In this document: piece by piece, positions 1 through 8,832 of the stretch
Layout of the letters: each line of letters starts with the position of its first letter
Numbering within the stretch: position 1 is the stretch's first letter
Source: Azospirillum humicireducens
Lineage (GTDB): Bacteria > Pseudomonadota > Alphaproteobacteria > Azospirillales > Azospirillaceae
DNA length: 64,000 bases
Direction of reading: 5' to 3'
Assembly: GCF_001639105.2 (NCBI RefSeq)
Contig: NZ_CP028907.1
Location: forward strand, 371,118-435,117
Position numbers and translations under genes: made by a program
The notes under the pieces: generated by a model
The model's input: only the letters and a program-made list of their open reading frames with translations
The model's database searches: none
What the model was told of the DNA's origin: nothing

Positions 1-1022
1 AGCAGGGTCATGTCGGGCCGCGCATCTGTCAGCACCAGCGGCGCCATCGATCCCTCGTCCTTCTCCGGCAGGCCGGACAGCGGGCGGGCGCCGTCCGCCA
101 CCGCGTGCCGCGCCAGAGCGGCGAGCCGGCGCATGGTCGGAGCCGGGACCGGGGTGGGCGGGATGGATGCGGCATGGCGCCCCAGCGCCTCCTCCAGCCC
201 CGCCGCCAGTTCGCGCGGCACGAAGACCCGCCGTGGCGCGATGCAGGTGGCGGAACCGTTGAGCCGCAGGCCGAAGGCCAGGGCGCGGGCGACGCTCTCC
301 GTATCGGCGCCCGGCAGCACGAAGACGGCGTCGTTGCCCGACAATTCCATGGTCGAGGGCACCAGATGGCGGGCGAGCCGTTCCGCCACCGCCCGCCCGG
401 TGCCGGCCGATCCCGTCAGGACCAGCTTGTCGATTCCGGCCTCGATGGCGTGGCCGACAGCGTCGGCGGAGTCGTCCAGCACGCGGAACAGCCCGTCGGG
501 CAATCCGCATTCTATCAACCAGCCCGCCAACAGGTCCATCGGCGCGCGGCATCCCGGCGCCGGCTTGACCAGCACGGCGTTGCCGGCGGCCAGCGCCTGC
601 ACCGCCTGCACCCCCGACAGCAGCAGGGGATAGTTGGATGGGCCGACGATCAGGACAGTGCCGAAGGGCTCCCGGCGCACCTCCGCCTCCACCCCGAAAA
701 GCCAGACCGGCCGGCCGCGCCGCCCCAACCGCCGCGGAGCCAGCAGCCGGGCAGCCTCGCGTTCCAGGAAGCGGCAGGCCTCAGCCAGAGGCAACAGTTC
801 GGCGCCCACGCTTTCCACCGCTGTCCGGCCGGGGCGCGTCGCCAATGCCTGCACAAGTCGTTCCGCGTCGGTCGCGATCCGGCGGCGAAGTCCGCGGACG
901 ACCGAAAGTCGCGATGAAATATCGGTCGCCGCCCACGCCGACCGGAGTTCCGGCGTTGGCGCAAAAACTTCATATTGCCAATGGATTACGACTGTAGAGG
1001 TGGGGCTATTGTTGTGATCCAT
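1..1022 (-). CDS. Aldehyde dehydrogenase family protein (3' end beyond the window)
   Basis: NAD(P)-dependent oxidation of an aldehyde to a carboxylate. The first 340 residues are visible; the C-terminus runs off the left edge (family members are about 450-500 aa). Seen: a Rossmann-type stretch LVLTGSAGTGR near residues 200-210, the catalytic Glu in MELSGN (E226) and the catalytic Cys in SATCIAP (C260). I place the start at ATG 1022 (MDHNNSPT); no strong ribosome site is visible, so the start is uncertain. It is divergent from the carotenoid-like operon by 63 bp. In C30 carotenoid pathways an aldehyde dehydrogenase (CrtNc/AldH) oxidises diapocarotene aldehydes to acids. That role is inferred from the neighbours, not shown by the sequence. 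Confidence 0.85.
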   Translation of the reverse strand, partial: MDHNNSPTSTVVIHWQYEVFAPTPELRSAWAATDISSRLSVVRGLRRRIATDAERLVQALATRPGRTAVESVGAELLPLAEACRFLEREAARLLAPRRLGRRGRPVWLFGVEAEVRREPFGTVLIVGPSNYPLLLSGVQAVQALAAGNAVLVKPAPGCRAPMDLLAGWLIECGLPDGLFRVLDDSADAVGHAIEAGIDKLVLTGSAGTGRAVAERLARHLVPSTMELSGNDAVFVLPGADTESVARALAFGLRLNGSATCIAPRRVFVPRELAAGLEEALGRHAASIPPTPVPAPTMRRLAALARHAVADGARPLSGLPEKDEGSMAPLVLTDARPDMTL

Positions 1023-1085
1023 TTCCGACCCAGCTCCGTAACCGTCACGACAGATGTCGGCAGCGCAGGAGCGTTTGGCAAGCGG

Positions 1086-2639
1086 ATGGAACGACAAGTC
1101 GTGATCATCGGTGCAGGACCGGGCGGATTGGCATCCGCGATGCTCCTGGCGCTCACCGGTGCCAAGGTGACGGTGCTGGAACGCCAGGACCGCATCGGCG
1201 GTCGGTCGGCCGGCTTCTCGATGGACGGATACCGCTTCGACAGTGGTCCGACCTTCTTCCTCTATCCCCGCATCCTGGAGGAGATCTTCGAGGCCTGCGG
1301 CAGCCGGCTGTCGGACGAGGTCGACCTGATCCGCCTGGATCCGCTCTACCGGCTGGTGTTCGAGGGCGGCGGGGAATTGCGTGTCCACGCCCAGATGAAG
1401 GCGCTGATGGCGGAGATCGCCAGGCTCAGCCCGCGGGATGCCGAAGGGCTGCCGCGCTTCCTGGCCGACAACCGTGCGAAGATGGAACGTTTCCGTCCCG
1501 TCCTGGAATCCGACTTCTCCAGCCCCTGGGCGCTCGCGACGCTGCCGATGCTGAAGGCTCTGGGCAAGTTGTCGCCGCACCGGTCTGTCGACCGCGATCT
1601 CTCCCGCTATTTCCAGGACCCGCGCATCCGCCTCGCCTTCTCGTTCCAGAGCAAGTATCTGGGCATGTCGCCCTTCCGCTGCCCCAGCCTGTTCACCATC
1701 CTGTCCTTCCTGGAGCACGAGCACGGCATCTTCCACCCCCGCGGCGGGACGGATGCGGTGATGGCGGCGATGCGCCGCGTCGCCGAAGGCCTGGGCGTCA
1801 CCGTCCGCCTGAACGAAACGGTGCGCCACATCAAGTTCCAGGGCCGCCGCGCGGTCGGGGTACGGACGGAGGCCGGCGATTATCCGGCCGACGCGCTGGT
1901 CATCAACGCCGACTTCGCGCGGGCGATGACGACGCTGGTGCCCGACGATCTGCGCCGGCGCTGGAGCGACGCGCGGCTCGCCACCAAGAAATTCTCCTGC
2001 TCCACCTTCATGCTCTATCTCGGCATCGAGGGCATGGTGGACGGGCTGGACCACCACACCGTCTATCTGGCGAAGGACTACGCCCGCAACCTCGCGGAGA
2101 TCGAGGAATGCCGGGAACTGCCGCGCGAGCCGTCGATCTATGTGCAGAACGCCTGCGTCAGCGACCCGGCCCTGGCGCCGCCCGGCGGCAGCACGCTCTA
2201 CATCCTGGTGCCGGTCGGCCACCAGCGCGGCCACATCGATTGGCAGGCGGAGGCGCCGCGCTACCGCCGCGCCGTGCTCGACCGGTTGGCCGGTTTCGGG
2301 CTGGGCGACATCGAGCGCCGCATCCGGGTTGAACGGGTGATCACCCCGGCCGACTGGGAAAGCCAGTTCGCGGTGCATCGCGGCGCCACCTTCAATCTGG
2401 CGCACAGCCTGGACCAGATGCTGCACCGCCGCCCCCGCAACCGGTTCGAGGATTTGGACGGCGTCTATCTGGTGGGCGGCGGCACCCATCCCGGCAGCGG
2501 CTTGCCGGTCATCTTCGAAGGCGCGCGCATCACGTCGCGGCTGCTGGCCCAGGAACTGGGCCTGCCGACGCCGTGGCGCACAAAGACCATGGGATTGTCC
2601 GGCATGCTGCGGCAGGCCGTTGCAGGGGGGATGGCATGA
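1086..2639 (+). CDS. CrtI/CrtN-type phytoene desaturase family FAD oxidoreductase (first copy)
   Basis: 517-aa flavoprotein of the carotenoid desaturase/oxidase family. The N-terminus holds the dinucleotide-binding motif VVIIGAGPGGLASA, followed by the family stretch GYRFDSGPTFFLYP. The C-terminal part has the family FAD motif around YLVGGGTHPGSGLPVIFEGA. Start ATG 1086 is chosen because the FAD motif begins three residues in, as in the family, and an AGGAG lies upstream; longer reading frames add non-homologous residues. It overlaps the next gene by 4 bp (ATGA), so the two are probably translationally coupled. Desaturation or terminal oxidation of a C30 or C40 polyene is likely, but which of the two paralogs does which cannot be told here. 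Confidence 0.88.
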   Translation: MERQVVIIGAGPGGLASAMLLALTGAKVTVLERQDRIGGRSAGFSMDGYRFDSGPTFFLYPRILEEIFEACGSRLSDEVDLIRLDPLYRLVFEGGGELRVHAQMKALMAEIARLSPRDAEGLPRFLADNRAKMERFRPVLESDFSSPWALATLPMLKALGKLSPHRSVDRDLSRYFQDPRIRLAFSFQSKYLGMSPFRCPSLFTILSFLEHEHGIFHPRGGTDAVMAAMRRVAEGLGVTVRLNETVRHIKFQGRRAVGVRTEAGDYPADALVINADFARAMTTLVPDDLRRRWSDARLATKKFSCSTFMLYLGIEGMVDGLDHHTVYLAKDYARNLAEIEECRELPREPSIYVQNACVSDPALAPPGGSTLYILVPVGHQRGHIDWQAEAPRYRRAVLDRLAGFGLGDIERRIRVERVITPADWESQFAVHRGATFNLAHSLDQMLHRRPRNRFEDLDGVYLVGGGTHPGSGLPVIFEGARITSRLLAQELGLPTPWRTKTMGLSGMLRQAVAGGMA

Positions 2640-4189
2640 CGGATCGGATCGCGGTGATCGGCGGTGGGCTCGGCGGGCTGGCTTCGGCGGTGGTGCTGGC
2701 GGCGCGCGGGCACAAGGTGACCCTGTTGGAGAAGAACGGCTGGGTCGGCGGCAAGGCCGCCGTGCTGGAGGAGGGCGGCTTCCGCTTCGACATGGGGCCG
2801 ACCATCCTGACGGTGCCGCGTGTCCTGCGCCGCATCCTGGAGGAGGCCGGCTGCGACCTGGACCGCGAGCTGGAGATGGTCCGGCTGGAGCCGCAATGGC
2901 GCTGCTTCTTCGACGACGGCACCGTGCTGGACCTGTCGGAGGAGATCGGCAGGATGGCTGCCGAACTCGACCGGCTGGCGCCCGGCCGCGGGGCGGGGGA
3001 GGGCTATCGCCGCTTCCAGGCGCTGTCGGAACGGCTGCACGGCATCTCCGAACGCTTTTTCTTCTGGAAGTCGGTGGAAGATCTCGGCGACACGCTGAAC
3101 GTCCGCAACAGCCTGAACGCCGGCACCCTGTCGGACGTGCTGGCTCTGCGCATGGGCAGCACGGTGGCCGGCACCATCCGCGGCCATGTGCCGGACGCGC
3201 GGGCGGCGCAGATGCTCGACCATTTCACCCAGTATGTCGGGTCGTCGCCCTATGGCTCCCCGGCGGTGCTGTGTGCCATCGCGCATATGCAGACCAACGA
3301 CGGCGTCTGGTATCCGATGGGCGGCACCCGTGCGGTTCCGGTGGCGCTGGAACGGGTGGCGCGGCGGCTGGGCGTGGAGATCCGCACCAACACCGGCGTC
3401 CGCCGCCTGGAGGTGGAGGCCGGCCGCGCCGTGGCGGTGGAGACCGACGCGGGCGAGCGCATTCCGGTGTCGGCCGTGGTGTCCAACATGGATTCCATCC
3501 GCACCTATCGGGAACTGGTCGGGGGCGAGCCGGCCAAGCGCTTCGCCAAGCGCCGCAGCTACGAGCCGGCCTGTTCGGGCGTGGTGTTCTATCTGGGGCT
3601 CGACCGCGGCTACGACCATCTGCTGCACCATGACTTCGTCTTTTCCCGCGACCCGGCGGAGGAGTTCGACTGGATCTACCGCCGCGGCGAGCCGGCGCTC
3701 GACCCGACCTGCTACATCGCCGCCCCGGCCCGCACCGAGCCGGGCGTCGCCCCGCCGGGGGGCGAGGCGCTGTATGTGCTGGTCCACACCCCCTATCTGC
3801 GCCCGCACCACGACTGGACGCGCATGCTGCCGGAATACCGGCGCGTGGTGTTCGACAAGCTGAAGCGCACCGCCGGCATGCCCGATCTGGAGGACCGCAT
3901 CCGGGTGGAGCATGTGCTGACCCCGCAGGACATCCACGACCGCTACAAGGTGCTGAACGGCGCCATCTATGGCTTGGCGAGCCATGGCCGCTTCATGGGC
4001 GCCTTCAAGCCGGGCAACCGGTCGCGCGACGTGGAGGGGCTGTATCTGGCCGGGGGGGCGGCCCATCCGGGGCCGGGCATGCCGATGGTGCTGATGTCCG
4101 GCTGGATCGCCGCCGACAGCCTGGATCGCGACCTGCGCGGCGGCCTGCAGGACGGTTCCCAAGCCGGCCCCGCCCGCGCCGTCGCCTGA
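2636..4189 (+). CDS. CrtI/CrtN-type phytoene desaturase family FAD oxidoreductase (second copy)
   Basis: 517-aa paralog of the preceding gene. N-terminal IAVIGGGLGGLASAVVLAARGHKV binds FAD, then GGFRFDMGPTILTVP, a stretch very typical of CrtI/CrtN desaturases. The C-terminal motif GLYLAGGAAHPGPGMPMVLMSG is the second flavin-contact motif. The start is fixed by a 4-bp ATGA overlap with the upstream gene. Two such paralogs next to an aldehyde dehydrogenase, glycosyltransferase and acyltransferase resemble the CrtN/CrtP pairs of C30 (squalene-derived) carotenoid clusters. No hpnCDE or diapophytoene synthase gene lies in this window, so the substrate must be made by genes elsewhere. Confidence 0.88.
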   Translation: MTDRIAVIGGGLGGLASAVVLAARGHKVTLLEKNGWVGGKAAVLEEGGFRFDMGPTILTVPRVLRRILEEAGCDLDRELEMVRLEPQWRCFFDDGTVLDLSEEIGRMAAELDRLAPGRGAGEGYRRFQALSERLHGISERFFFWKSVEDLGDTLNVRNSLNAGTLSDVLALRMGSTVAGTIRGHVPDARAAQMLDHFTQYVGSSPYGSPAVLCAIAHMQTNDGVWYPMGGTRAVPVALERVARRLGVEIRTNTGVRRLEVEAGRAVAVETDAGERIPVSAVVSNMDSIRTYRELVGGEPAKRFAKRRSYEPACSGVVFYLGLDRGYDHLLHHDFVFSRDPAEEFDWIYRRGEPALDPTCYIAAPARTEPGVAPPGGEALYVLVHTPYLRPHHDWTRMLPEYRRVVFDKLKRTAGMPDLEDRIRVEHVLTPQDIHDRYKVLNGAIYGLASHGRFMGAFKPGNRSRDVEGLYLAGGAAHPGPGMPMVLMSGWIAADSLDRDLRGGLQDGSQAGPARAVA

Positions 4190-4205
4190 GACAGGCGGGC
4201 GGGTG

Positions 4206-5021
4206 ATGACGGACGATCCGGTCGCGTTACGGTCCCGGCTGCTCTGCTGGTTTTTCGGCGGCGTCATGGCCCGGAGGCTGCGGCGCGGCTTCCATGCGGT
4301 GCGGCTGGCGCGGCCGGGCTGGCCGGTTCTGCCGCCCGGCAGGCCGGTCATCGTCTATCTGAACCACCCGTCCTGGTGGGACCCCGCGCTGCTGATCGTG
4401 ATGGGAACGACCCGCTTCCGAAAGCGGCCGGGCTACGGGCCGATCGATGCGGAGATGCTGCGCCGCTACCGCTTCATGCGGCGCATCGGCCTGTTCGGGC
4501 TGGAGCCCGGCCGCGCCGGCGCCGTCGCCTTCCTGCGCAAAGCCGAACAGATCCTGGCCGATCCGCACGCCATGCTGTGGATCACGGCGGAGGGGGCCTT
4601 CACCGATCCACGCCGTCGCCCGGTCAGTCTGCGGCCGGGCATCGCCCATCTGGTCCGCCGCATGCCGTCGGCCCTGGTGGTGCCGCTGGCTGTCGAATAC
4701 CCGTTCTGGGACGAACGCACGCCCGAGGCACTGATGCGGTTCGGCGAACCGATGGACGCCGCGATCTTCGCCGGTCTGGCGGTTCCCGAGATCGCGGCAG
4801 AGCTCGAGGAAAGGCTGGAGACGGTGATGGACCAGCTTGCGCTCGATGCACAGAGCCGGGAGCCGGCGCGCTTCCTGTCGCTGATCGAGGGAACGGTCGG
4901 GATCGGCGGGGTTTATGACCTGTGGCGCCGGATGCGGGCCTTGGCCCGCGGGCAGTCGTTTTCCCCGGCGCATGGCGATGGTCAGGGGCGGGCTGTGCGG
5001 CAGGAGGTGAAACGGCCATGA
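4206..5021 (+). CDS. PlsC-type lysophospholipid/glycolipid acyltransferase family protein
   Basis: 271 aa. The HX4D catalytic motif of glycerolipid acyltransferases is visible as NHPSWWD (H54, D59). Further blocks match the family: a GLFGLEPGR stretch near residue 100 and the substrate-binding EGAFTD block. A GTG one codon upstream (4203) could also start the protein. The gene lies 16 bp after the second desaturase-like gene and overlaps the glycosyltransferase by 4 bp, so it belongs to the same operon. In this setting it may acylate a glycosylated carotenoid acid, a role played by the unrelated CrtO in Staphylococcus; this is inference. A general lipid role cannot be excluded. Confidence 0.8.
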   Translation: MTDDPVALRSRLLCWFFGGVMARRLRRGFHAVRLARPGWPVLPPGRPVIVYLNHPSWWDPALLIVMGTTRFRKRPGYGPIDAEMLRRYRFMRRIGLFGLEPGRAGAVAFLRKAEQILADPHAMLWITAEGAFTDPRRRPVSLRPGIAHLVRRMPSALVVPLAVEYPFWDERTPEALMRFGEPMDAAIFAGLAVPEIAAELEERLETVMDQLALDAQSREPARFLSLIEGTVGIGGVYDLWRRMRALARGQSFSPAHGDGQGRAVRQEVKRP

Positions 5022-6163
5022 GTGTCATCATCCTGATTGCCGGGCTGTCGCTGATCCTGGCACTGCTGCCTCTGTTGCTGGGGGGCGTGAACCTGCTGCT
5101 CTACCGCCGCCCCAAGGCCGCTCCGCCCTCGGGGGCGGCCGTGAGCATCCTGATCCCGGCCCGCAACGAGGAGTCCGGCATCGCCGCCGCCGTGGATGCG
5201 GCCCTGCTCAGCAAAGGCGTCGAGGTGGAGGTGGTGGTGCTGGACGACCACTCCACCGATCGAACCGCGGAGATCGTTCGTGCGATCGCCGCGCGGGATC
5301 CCCGCGTCCGGCTGGAAGGCGCGCCGCCGCTGCCGCCGGGCTGGTCGGGCAAGCAGCATGCCTGTCAGACGCTCGCCACGTTGGCGCGCCATCCGGTGCT
5401 GCTGTTCCAGGATGCCGACGTGCGGCTTGCTCCGGACGCCGCCCGCCTGACCTGCGGCGCCCTGCTGTCCGGCCGGCATGGTCTGGTCAGTGGGTTTCCG
5501 CGGCAGGAGACCGGGACGCTGGCCGAAGCTCTGGTGATCCCGCTGATCCATGTGCTGCTGCTGGGCTATCTGCCGATGCTGGGGATGCGGTTGTCGGGCG
5601 ATCCGCGGTTCGGCGCCGCCTGCGGCCAGCTGATTGCGGTGCGGCGGGAGGCGTACCAAGAGGCCGGCGGCCATGCGGCGATATCGGCGTCGCTGCATGA
5701 CGGGGTGACACTGCCGCGCGCTTTCCGCCGGGCGGGGCAGGGAACCGACCTGTTCGACGCCAGCGGCCTTGCCCGCTGCCGCATGTATCGCGGCTGGCGG
5801 GAGGTGTGGTCCGGCTTCACCAAGAACGCGACGGAAGGGATGGCGACCCCCGCCGCCCTGCCGGTCTGGACCCTTCTGCTGTTTGGCGGCCATGTCCTGC
5901 CCTGGATCCTGCTGGGCTGGGCGGCGCTGGACCCGCTGCCGGACGGAGCCGTCGTCATGGCGGGGCTTGCGGCGGCGGCGGGACTGCTGTTCCGGCTCCT
6001 GCTGCTGATCCGCTTCCGCCAGAGTGTCGTCGGCGCCCTTCTGCACCCGGTCGGCATCCTGATCATGCTGGCGATCCAATGGTCGGCGCTGTTGCGCGCC
6101 CGCCATGGCCGGCCATCGGAATGGCGCGGGCGGGCCTATCCGACCGGACCGGGGGCATCATGA
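5018..6163 (+). CDS. Membrane-anchored family 2 glycosyltransferase (CrtQ-like)
   Basis: 381 aa. An N-terminal membrane helix (residues about 2-26) is followed by a GT-A domain: VSILIPARNEE, the nucleotide-sugar DDHS block, a metal-binding QDAD near residue 133, and a GQLIAVRREAY acceptor region. Hydrophobic helices close the C-terminus. Start ATG 5018 is set by a good AGGAGGT ribosome site inside the end of the acyltransferase gene and by the ATGA overlap. The layout matches CrtQ-type 4,4'-diaponeurosporenoate glycosyltransferases, fitting sugar transfer to a carotenoid acid made by the neighbouring enzymes. The sugar donor cannot be read from the sequence. Confidence 0.85.
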   Translation: MSVIILIAGLSLILALLPLLLGGVNLLLYRRPKAAPPSGAAVSILIPARNEESGIAAAVDAALLSKGVEVEVVVLDDHSTDRTAEIVRAIAARDPRVRLEGAPPLPPGWSGKQHACQTLATLARHPVLLFQDADVRLAPDAARLTCGALLSGRHGLVSGFPRQETGTLAEALVIPLIHVLLLGYLPMLGMRLSGDPRFGAACGQLIAVRREAYQEAGGHAAISASLHDGVTLPRAFRRAGQGTDLFDASGLARCRMYRGWREVWSGFTKNATEGMATPAALPVWTLLLFGGHVLPWILLGWAALDPLPDGAVVMAGLAAAAGLLFRLLLLIRFRQSVVGALLHPVGILIMLAIQWSALLRARHGRPSEWRGRAYPTGPGAS

Positions 6164-7324
6164 CGCCCTGGCTGCGCCGGCGCGCCCACCGCATCTTCCA
6201 CCCGCTGGCCGGCGCCGACGCCGCGACGCTGGCGACGGTGGTGGTCAAGGGCGGCGGGGTGGAGCTGCCGTATCTGCACCGGGTGGTGACGGCAGCCGGT
6301 GCCGCGGCCATCCGAGCCCCGCTGGACCTGCTGGAGCGGCAACGGGTGGAGCGGCAACGGGTGGAGCGGCTGGCCGGGTGGTCGGGCAGGGGGCTTGGCA
6401 GGGGGCTGGGCATGGGGCAGACCGGGGCGGTACCGCCGCCGCTGTTCATCCTCGGCCACTGGCGGAGCGGGCACCACCCATCTGTTGAACCTGCTGGCCC
6501 AGGACGAGCGCTTCGCCGCTCCCGACCCGCTGGCGGTAGGCCTTCCCTGGGGCTTCCTCGGCCTGACATCCTTCTGGCGCTCGCGGCTGGAGGCGTGGCT
6601 GCCGCCCGACCGGATCATCGATCCGATGCCGATCGACCCGACCGCCCCGCAGGAGGACGAACTGGCCCTGGCGCTGATGCAGCCGCTGTCCTACTACCAT
6701 GGCATTTTCTTCCCCAGGCACCTCTACCGCGCCTTCCGCCAGGGCGTTCTGTTCGAGGGCTGCCGTCCGGAGGCGGTGGCACTGTGGCGCCGCCGGATGG
6801 ACCATTACCTGACCAAGCTGCAGCTCTATTCGGGCAGCCGGCGCCTGCTGATCAAGAATCCCGCCCATACCGCCAGGGTGGGGGAATTGCTGGCCCTGCG
6901 CCCCGATGCTGTCTTCCTCCACATCCACCGCGACCCCTACGAGGTTTTCAGCTCCACCCGTCGCATGCTGCTGACCCTGCTGCGGGAATTCTCGCTGCAA
7001 TCCTACGACCCGCGGGCGGTGGACGCGCTGGTTCTGGACCTCTATCCGGCGATGATGGCCCGGTTCGACCGCGACCGGGCATTGCTGCCGCCCGGTCGGC
7101 TGGCTGAAATCCGCTATGACCGCTTCATCGCCGATCCGTTGGCGACTCTGCGCCGGACCTATGACGGGCTCGGCCTCGGTCCGTTCGATCCGGCGCAACC
7201 ACGGATGGAGCGCTATCTGGCCGGCGTGCGCGATTACCGGCGGGCGTGCCACGATCTGGAGGATCAGGCCCGCCGCGCGGTGCGCCGGCAGTGGGCCTTC
7301 GCCTTCGAGCGCTGGGATTACTGA
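6160..7324 (+). pseudogene. Sulfotransferase family gene with a +1 frameshift in the PAPS-binding loop
   Basis: The first frame starts at ATG 6160 (ATGA overlap with the glycosyltransferase) and reads MTPWLRRRAHRIFHP to LFILGHWRSG. Translation then leaves frame: the continuation GTTHLLNLLAQDERF to FAFERWDY is in the next frame. The joined motif GHWRSGTTHLLNLL is the 5'-phosphosulfate-binding loop of the sulfotransferase family. One extra G in the GGG at 6469-6471 explains the break; removing it restores about 387 codons. Downstream, LLIKNPAHTARV and HIHRDPYEVFSSTRR look intact (3'-phosphate-binding region). This is either a recent inactivation or a sequencing error. If intact, the enzyme would transfer sulfate to a product of the upstream pigment genes. 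Confidence 0.8.
6334..6369 (+). repeat. 15-bp tandem repeat (2.4 copies) in the sulfotransferase gene
   Basis: The unit GAGCGGCAACGGGTG occurs at 6334-6348 and 6349-6363, and its first six bases again at 6364-6369. It encodes a repeated ERQRV. It lies in the non-conserved linker before the PAPS loop, with G-rich near-repeats just after it. A slippage-prone stretch about 100 bp before the frameshift. Confidence 0.85.
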
Positions 7325-7328
7325 CGGC

Positions 7329-8138
7329 TCAGGATTCCCCGCGTTCCTCGCGCTTGGCTTGCTGCCAGAAGGCTTCCATCTCGTCCAGCGTGGCATCCTG
7401 CGGCTTGCGGCCCTGGGCGGACAGCAGCGCCTCGATCCGGTGAAAGCGGCGCTCGAACTTGGCGTTGGTGCCGCGCAGCGCCGTCTCCGGCTCCACCTTC
7501 AGCCGGCGGGCGAGGTTGACCAGTGCGAAGAGCAGGTCGCCCAACTCGTCCGCCACCCGTTCCTGGGCCGATCCGGCATCCATCTCCGCCCGCAGTTCCT
7601 TCACCTCCTCCTCGATCTTGTCGAGGATGTCGCGGGCGTCGGTCCAGTCGAAGCCGACCCGTGCCGCGCGGTTCTGCAGCTTCAGGGCGCGGGTCAAAGC
7701 GGGCAGGCCGGCGATCACGCCCTCCAGCGCCGACGGCGCCCGGCCTTCCTCCGCCGCCTTGGCCGCGCGTTCGGCGGCCTTGTGATCCTCCCAGCGCGAG
7801 GTCTGCTGGTCGGAGGACTTCACCTCTTCCGGTCCGAAGACATGGGGATGGCGGCGGATCATCTTGTCGGTGATGACGCCGGCCACCTCGTCGAAGTCGA
7901 ACAGCCCTTCCTCGCGCGCCATCTGACTGTAATAGACGACCTGGAACAGAAGGTCGCCCAACTCCTCGCGCAGGGCGACCTTGTCGTCCTTCTCGATGGC
8001 GTCGGCGACCTCATAGGCTTCTTCGATGGTGTGCGGCGCGATGCTGCGGTAGGTCTGCTCCAGATCCCAGGGGCAACCACCGTCGGGATTCCGCAGCCGC
8101 GCCATCACGTCGAGCAGCCGGTCGATGTTGCGGGTCAT
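7329..8138 (-). CDS. mazG: Nucleoside triphosphate pyrophosphohydrolase MazG
   Basis: 269 aa, the usual length of the double-domain MazG. It hydrolyses (d)NTPs to NMP and pyrophosphate in the cytoplasm and may affect (p)ppGpp-linked survival. Seen: the N-terminal hallmark LRNPDGGCPWDLEQTYRSIAPHTIEEAYEV, then EELGDLLFQVVYYSQMA with the acidic metal-binding EExxD pattern. A second copy of the fold follows in the C-terminal half (EEEVKELRAEM, then DELGDLLFALVNLARRL). The start at 8138 gives the canonical N-terminus. It converges on the sulfotransferase gene, 4 bp apart, and is not functionally linked to it. Confidence 0.95.
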   Translation of the reverse strand: MTRNIDRLLDVMARLRNPDGGCPWDLEQTYRSIAPHTIEEAYEVADAIEKDDKVALREELGDLLFQVVYYSQMAREEGLFDFDEVAGVITDKMIRRHPHVFGPEEVKSSDQQTSRWEDHKAAERAAKAAEEGRAPSALEGVIAGLPALTRALKLQNRAARVGFDWTDARDILDKIEEEVKELRAEMDAGSAQERVADELGDLLFALVNLARRLKVEPETALRGTNAKFERRFHRIEALLSAQGRKPQDATLDEMEAFWQQAKREERGES

Positions 8139-8350
8139 GTCCTACGGTCTCCGGGATACGGGGAGGAAAGTCCGCGACGATAACCGACCGACGCAGCCGG
8201 GGGAAGTTGCGCGGACCGGACGCTGACATTCCCACTTTGCGCGCACAGGCAAAAAACACATAAGATTGGTTATGGAAAATTTTTTTTGTGTGCGTATGGC
8301 ACCTCAGACCAGCCATGCGGCAGCCGCGGCTTTCGCAGCGCCGGAGGCAC

Positions 8351-8391
8351 TTGCCGGATTTAGATAGCAAACCTATTAAATAGGAATGCTA
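8351..8391 (+). promoter_or_regulatory. Promoter and palindromic operator of the MarR-family gene
   Basis: A sigma70-like promoter reads TTGCCG (8351-8356), 17-bp spacer, TATTAA (8374-8379). An imperfect 27-bp palindrome spans 8365-8391, with arms TAGCAAACCTATT and AATAGGAATGCTA about a central A (11 of 13 pairs match). Its core CCTATTAAATAGG (8372-8384) is perfect. It covers the -10 and the ATG at 8386, as expected for an autorepressing MarR protein. The predicted transcription start falls at or next to the start codon, so the message may be nearly leaderless. Read from sequence; binding is inferred. Confidence 0.6.
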
Positions 8392-8832
8392 CAAGATAAG
8401 CCTCTGCGCCTTCCTCCCAGTTTCGGCCTGCACCTGTTCCGCGCCTCCCATCTGTGGCGGCGGGCGGCGAACAGGGTGTTGGCGGACAGCGGATTCTCCA
8501 GCTCGGCCATCACGCCGCTGATGCTGCTGGCCGAACTCGGCGACGGGCTGCGCCAGCGCGAACTGGCGGAGGAAATGGCGGTCGAGGGACCGTCGCTCGT
8601 CCGGCTGCTCGACGGGCTGGAGGCCGCGGGGCTGCTGGAACGGCGCGAGGATGCCTGCGACCGGCGGGCGAAAACCCTGCACATGACCGATGCCGGCCGA
8701 CACTTGTTGGCCCAGGTGAACGACGCTTTGAACGACGTCCGCCAGCGCCTGATGGCGGGCGCGACGGAGGCCGACGTGGAGGCCTGCTATCGCGTGCTCG
8801 CCACCATCGAATCCAACGCCAAGCGCGAATAG
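8386..8832 (+). CDS. MarR-family transcriptional regulator
   Basis: 148 aa. A winged helix-turn-helix of the MarR type is visible: LAEEMAVEGPSLVRLLDGLEAAGLLERREDACDRRAKTLHMTDAGR contains the recognition helix (about residues 60-85) and the wing DRRAKTLHMT. It probably dimerises on the palindrome overlapping its own start. Together with the following three genes it forms the classic arrangement of a MarR or LysR regulator with an aromatic-acid/drug efflux set. MarR proteins of this kind usually release DNA on binding phenolic ligands; the inducer here is unknown. Confidence 0.85.
   Translation: MLQDKPLRLPPSFGLHLFRASHLWRRAANRVLADSGFSSSAITPLMLLAELGDGLRQRELAEEMAVEGPSLVRLLDGLEAAGLLERREDACDRRAKTLHMTDAGRHLLAQVNDALNDVRQRLMAGATEADVEACYRVLATIESNAKRE

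Noticed and set aside
10..1017. Several plus-strand frames in the first kilobase
   Set aside because: The minus strand encodes a recognisable aldehyde dehydrogenase with catalytic Glu and Cys; the plus frames are shadows.
2465..4351. 628-codon open frame on the minus strand opposite the second desaturase-like gene
   Set aside because: The translation is rich in His, Arg, Gln and Ala with no domain. It is a shadow of the plus-strand gene, which has clear FAD motifs.
6160..7324. Programmed ribosomal frameshift in the sulfotransferase gene
   Set aside because: No slippery heptamer, stimulatory hairpin or internal ribosome site is visible at 6460-6475; a plain one-base insertion is simpler.
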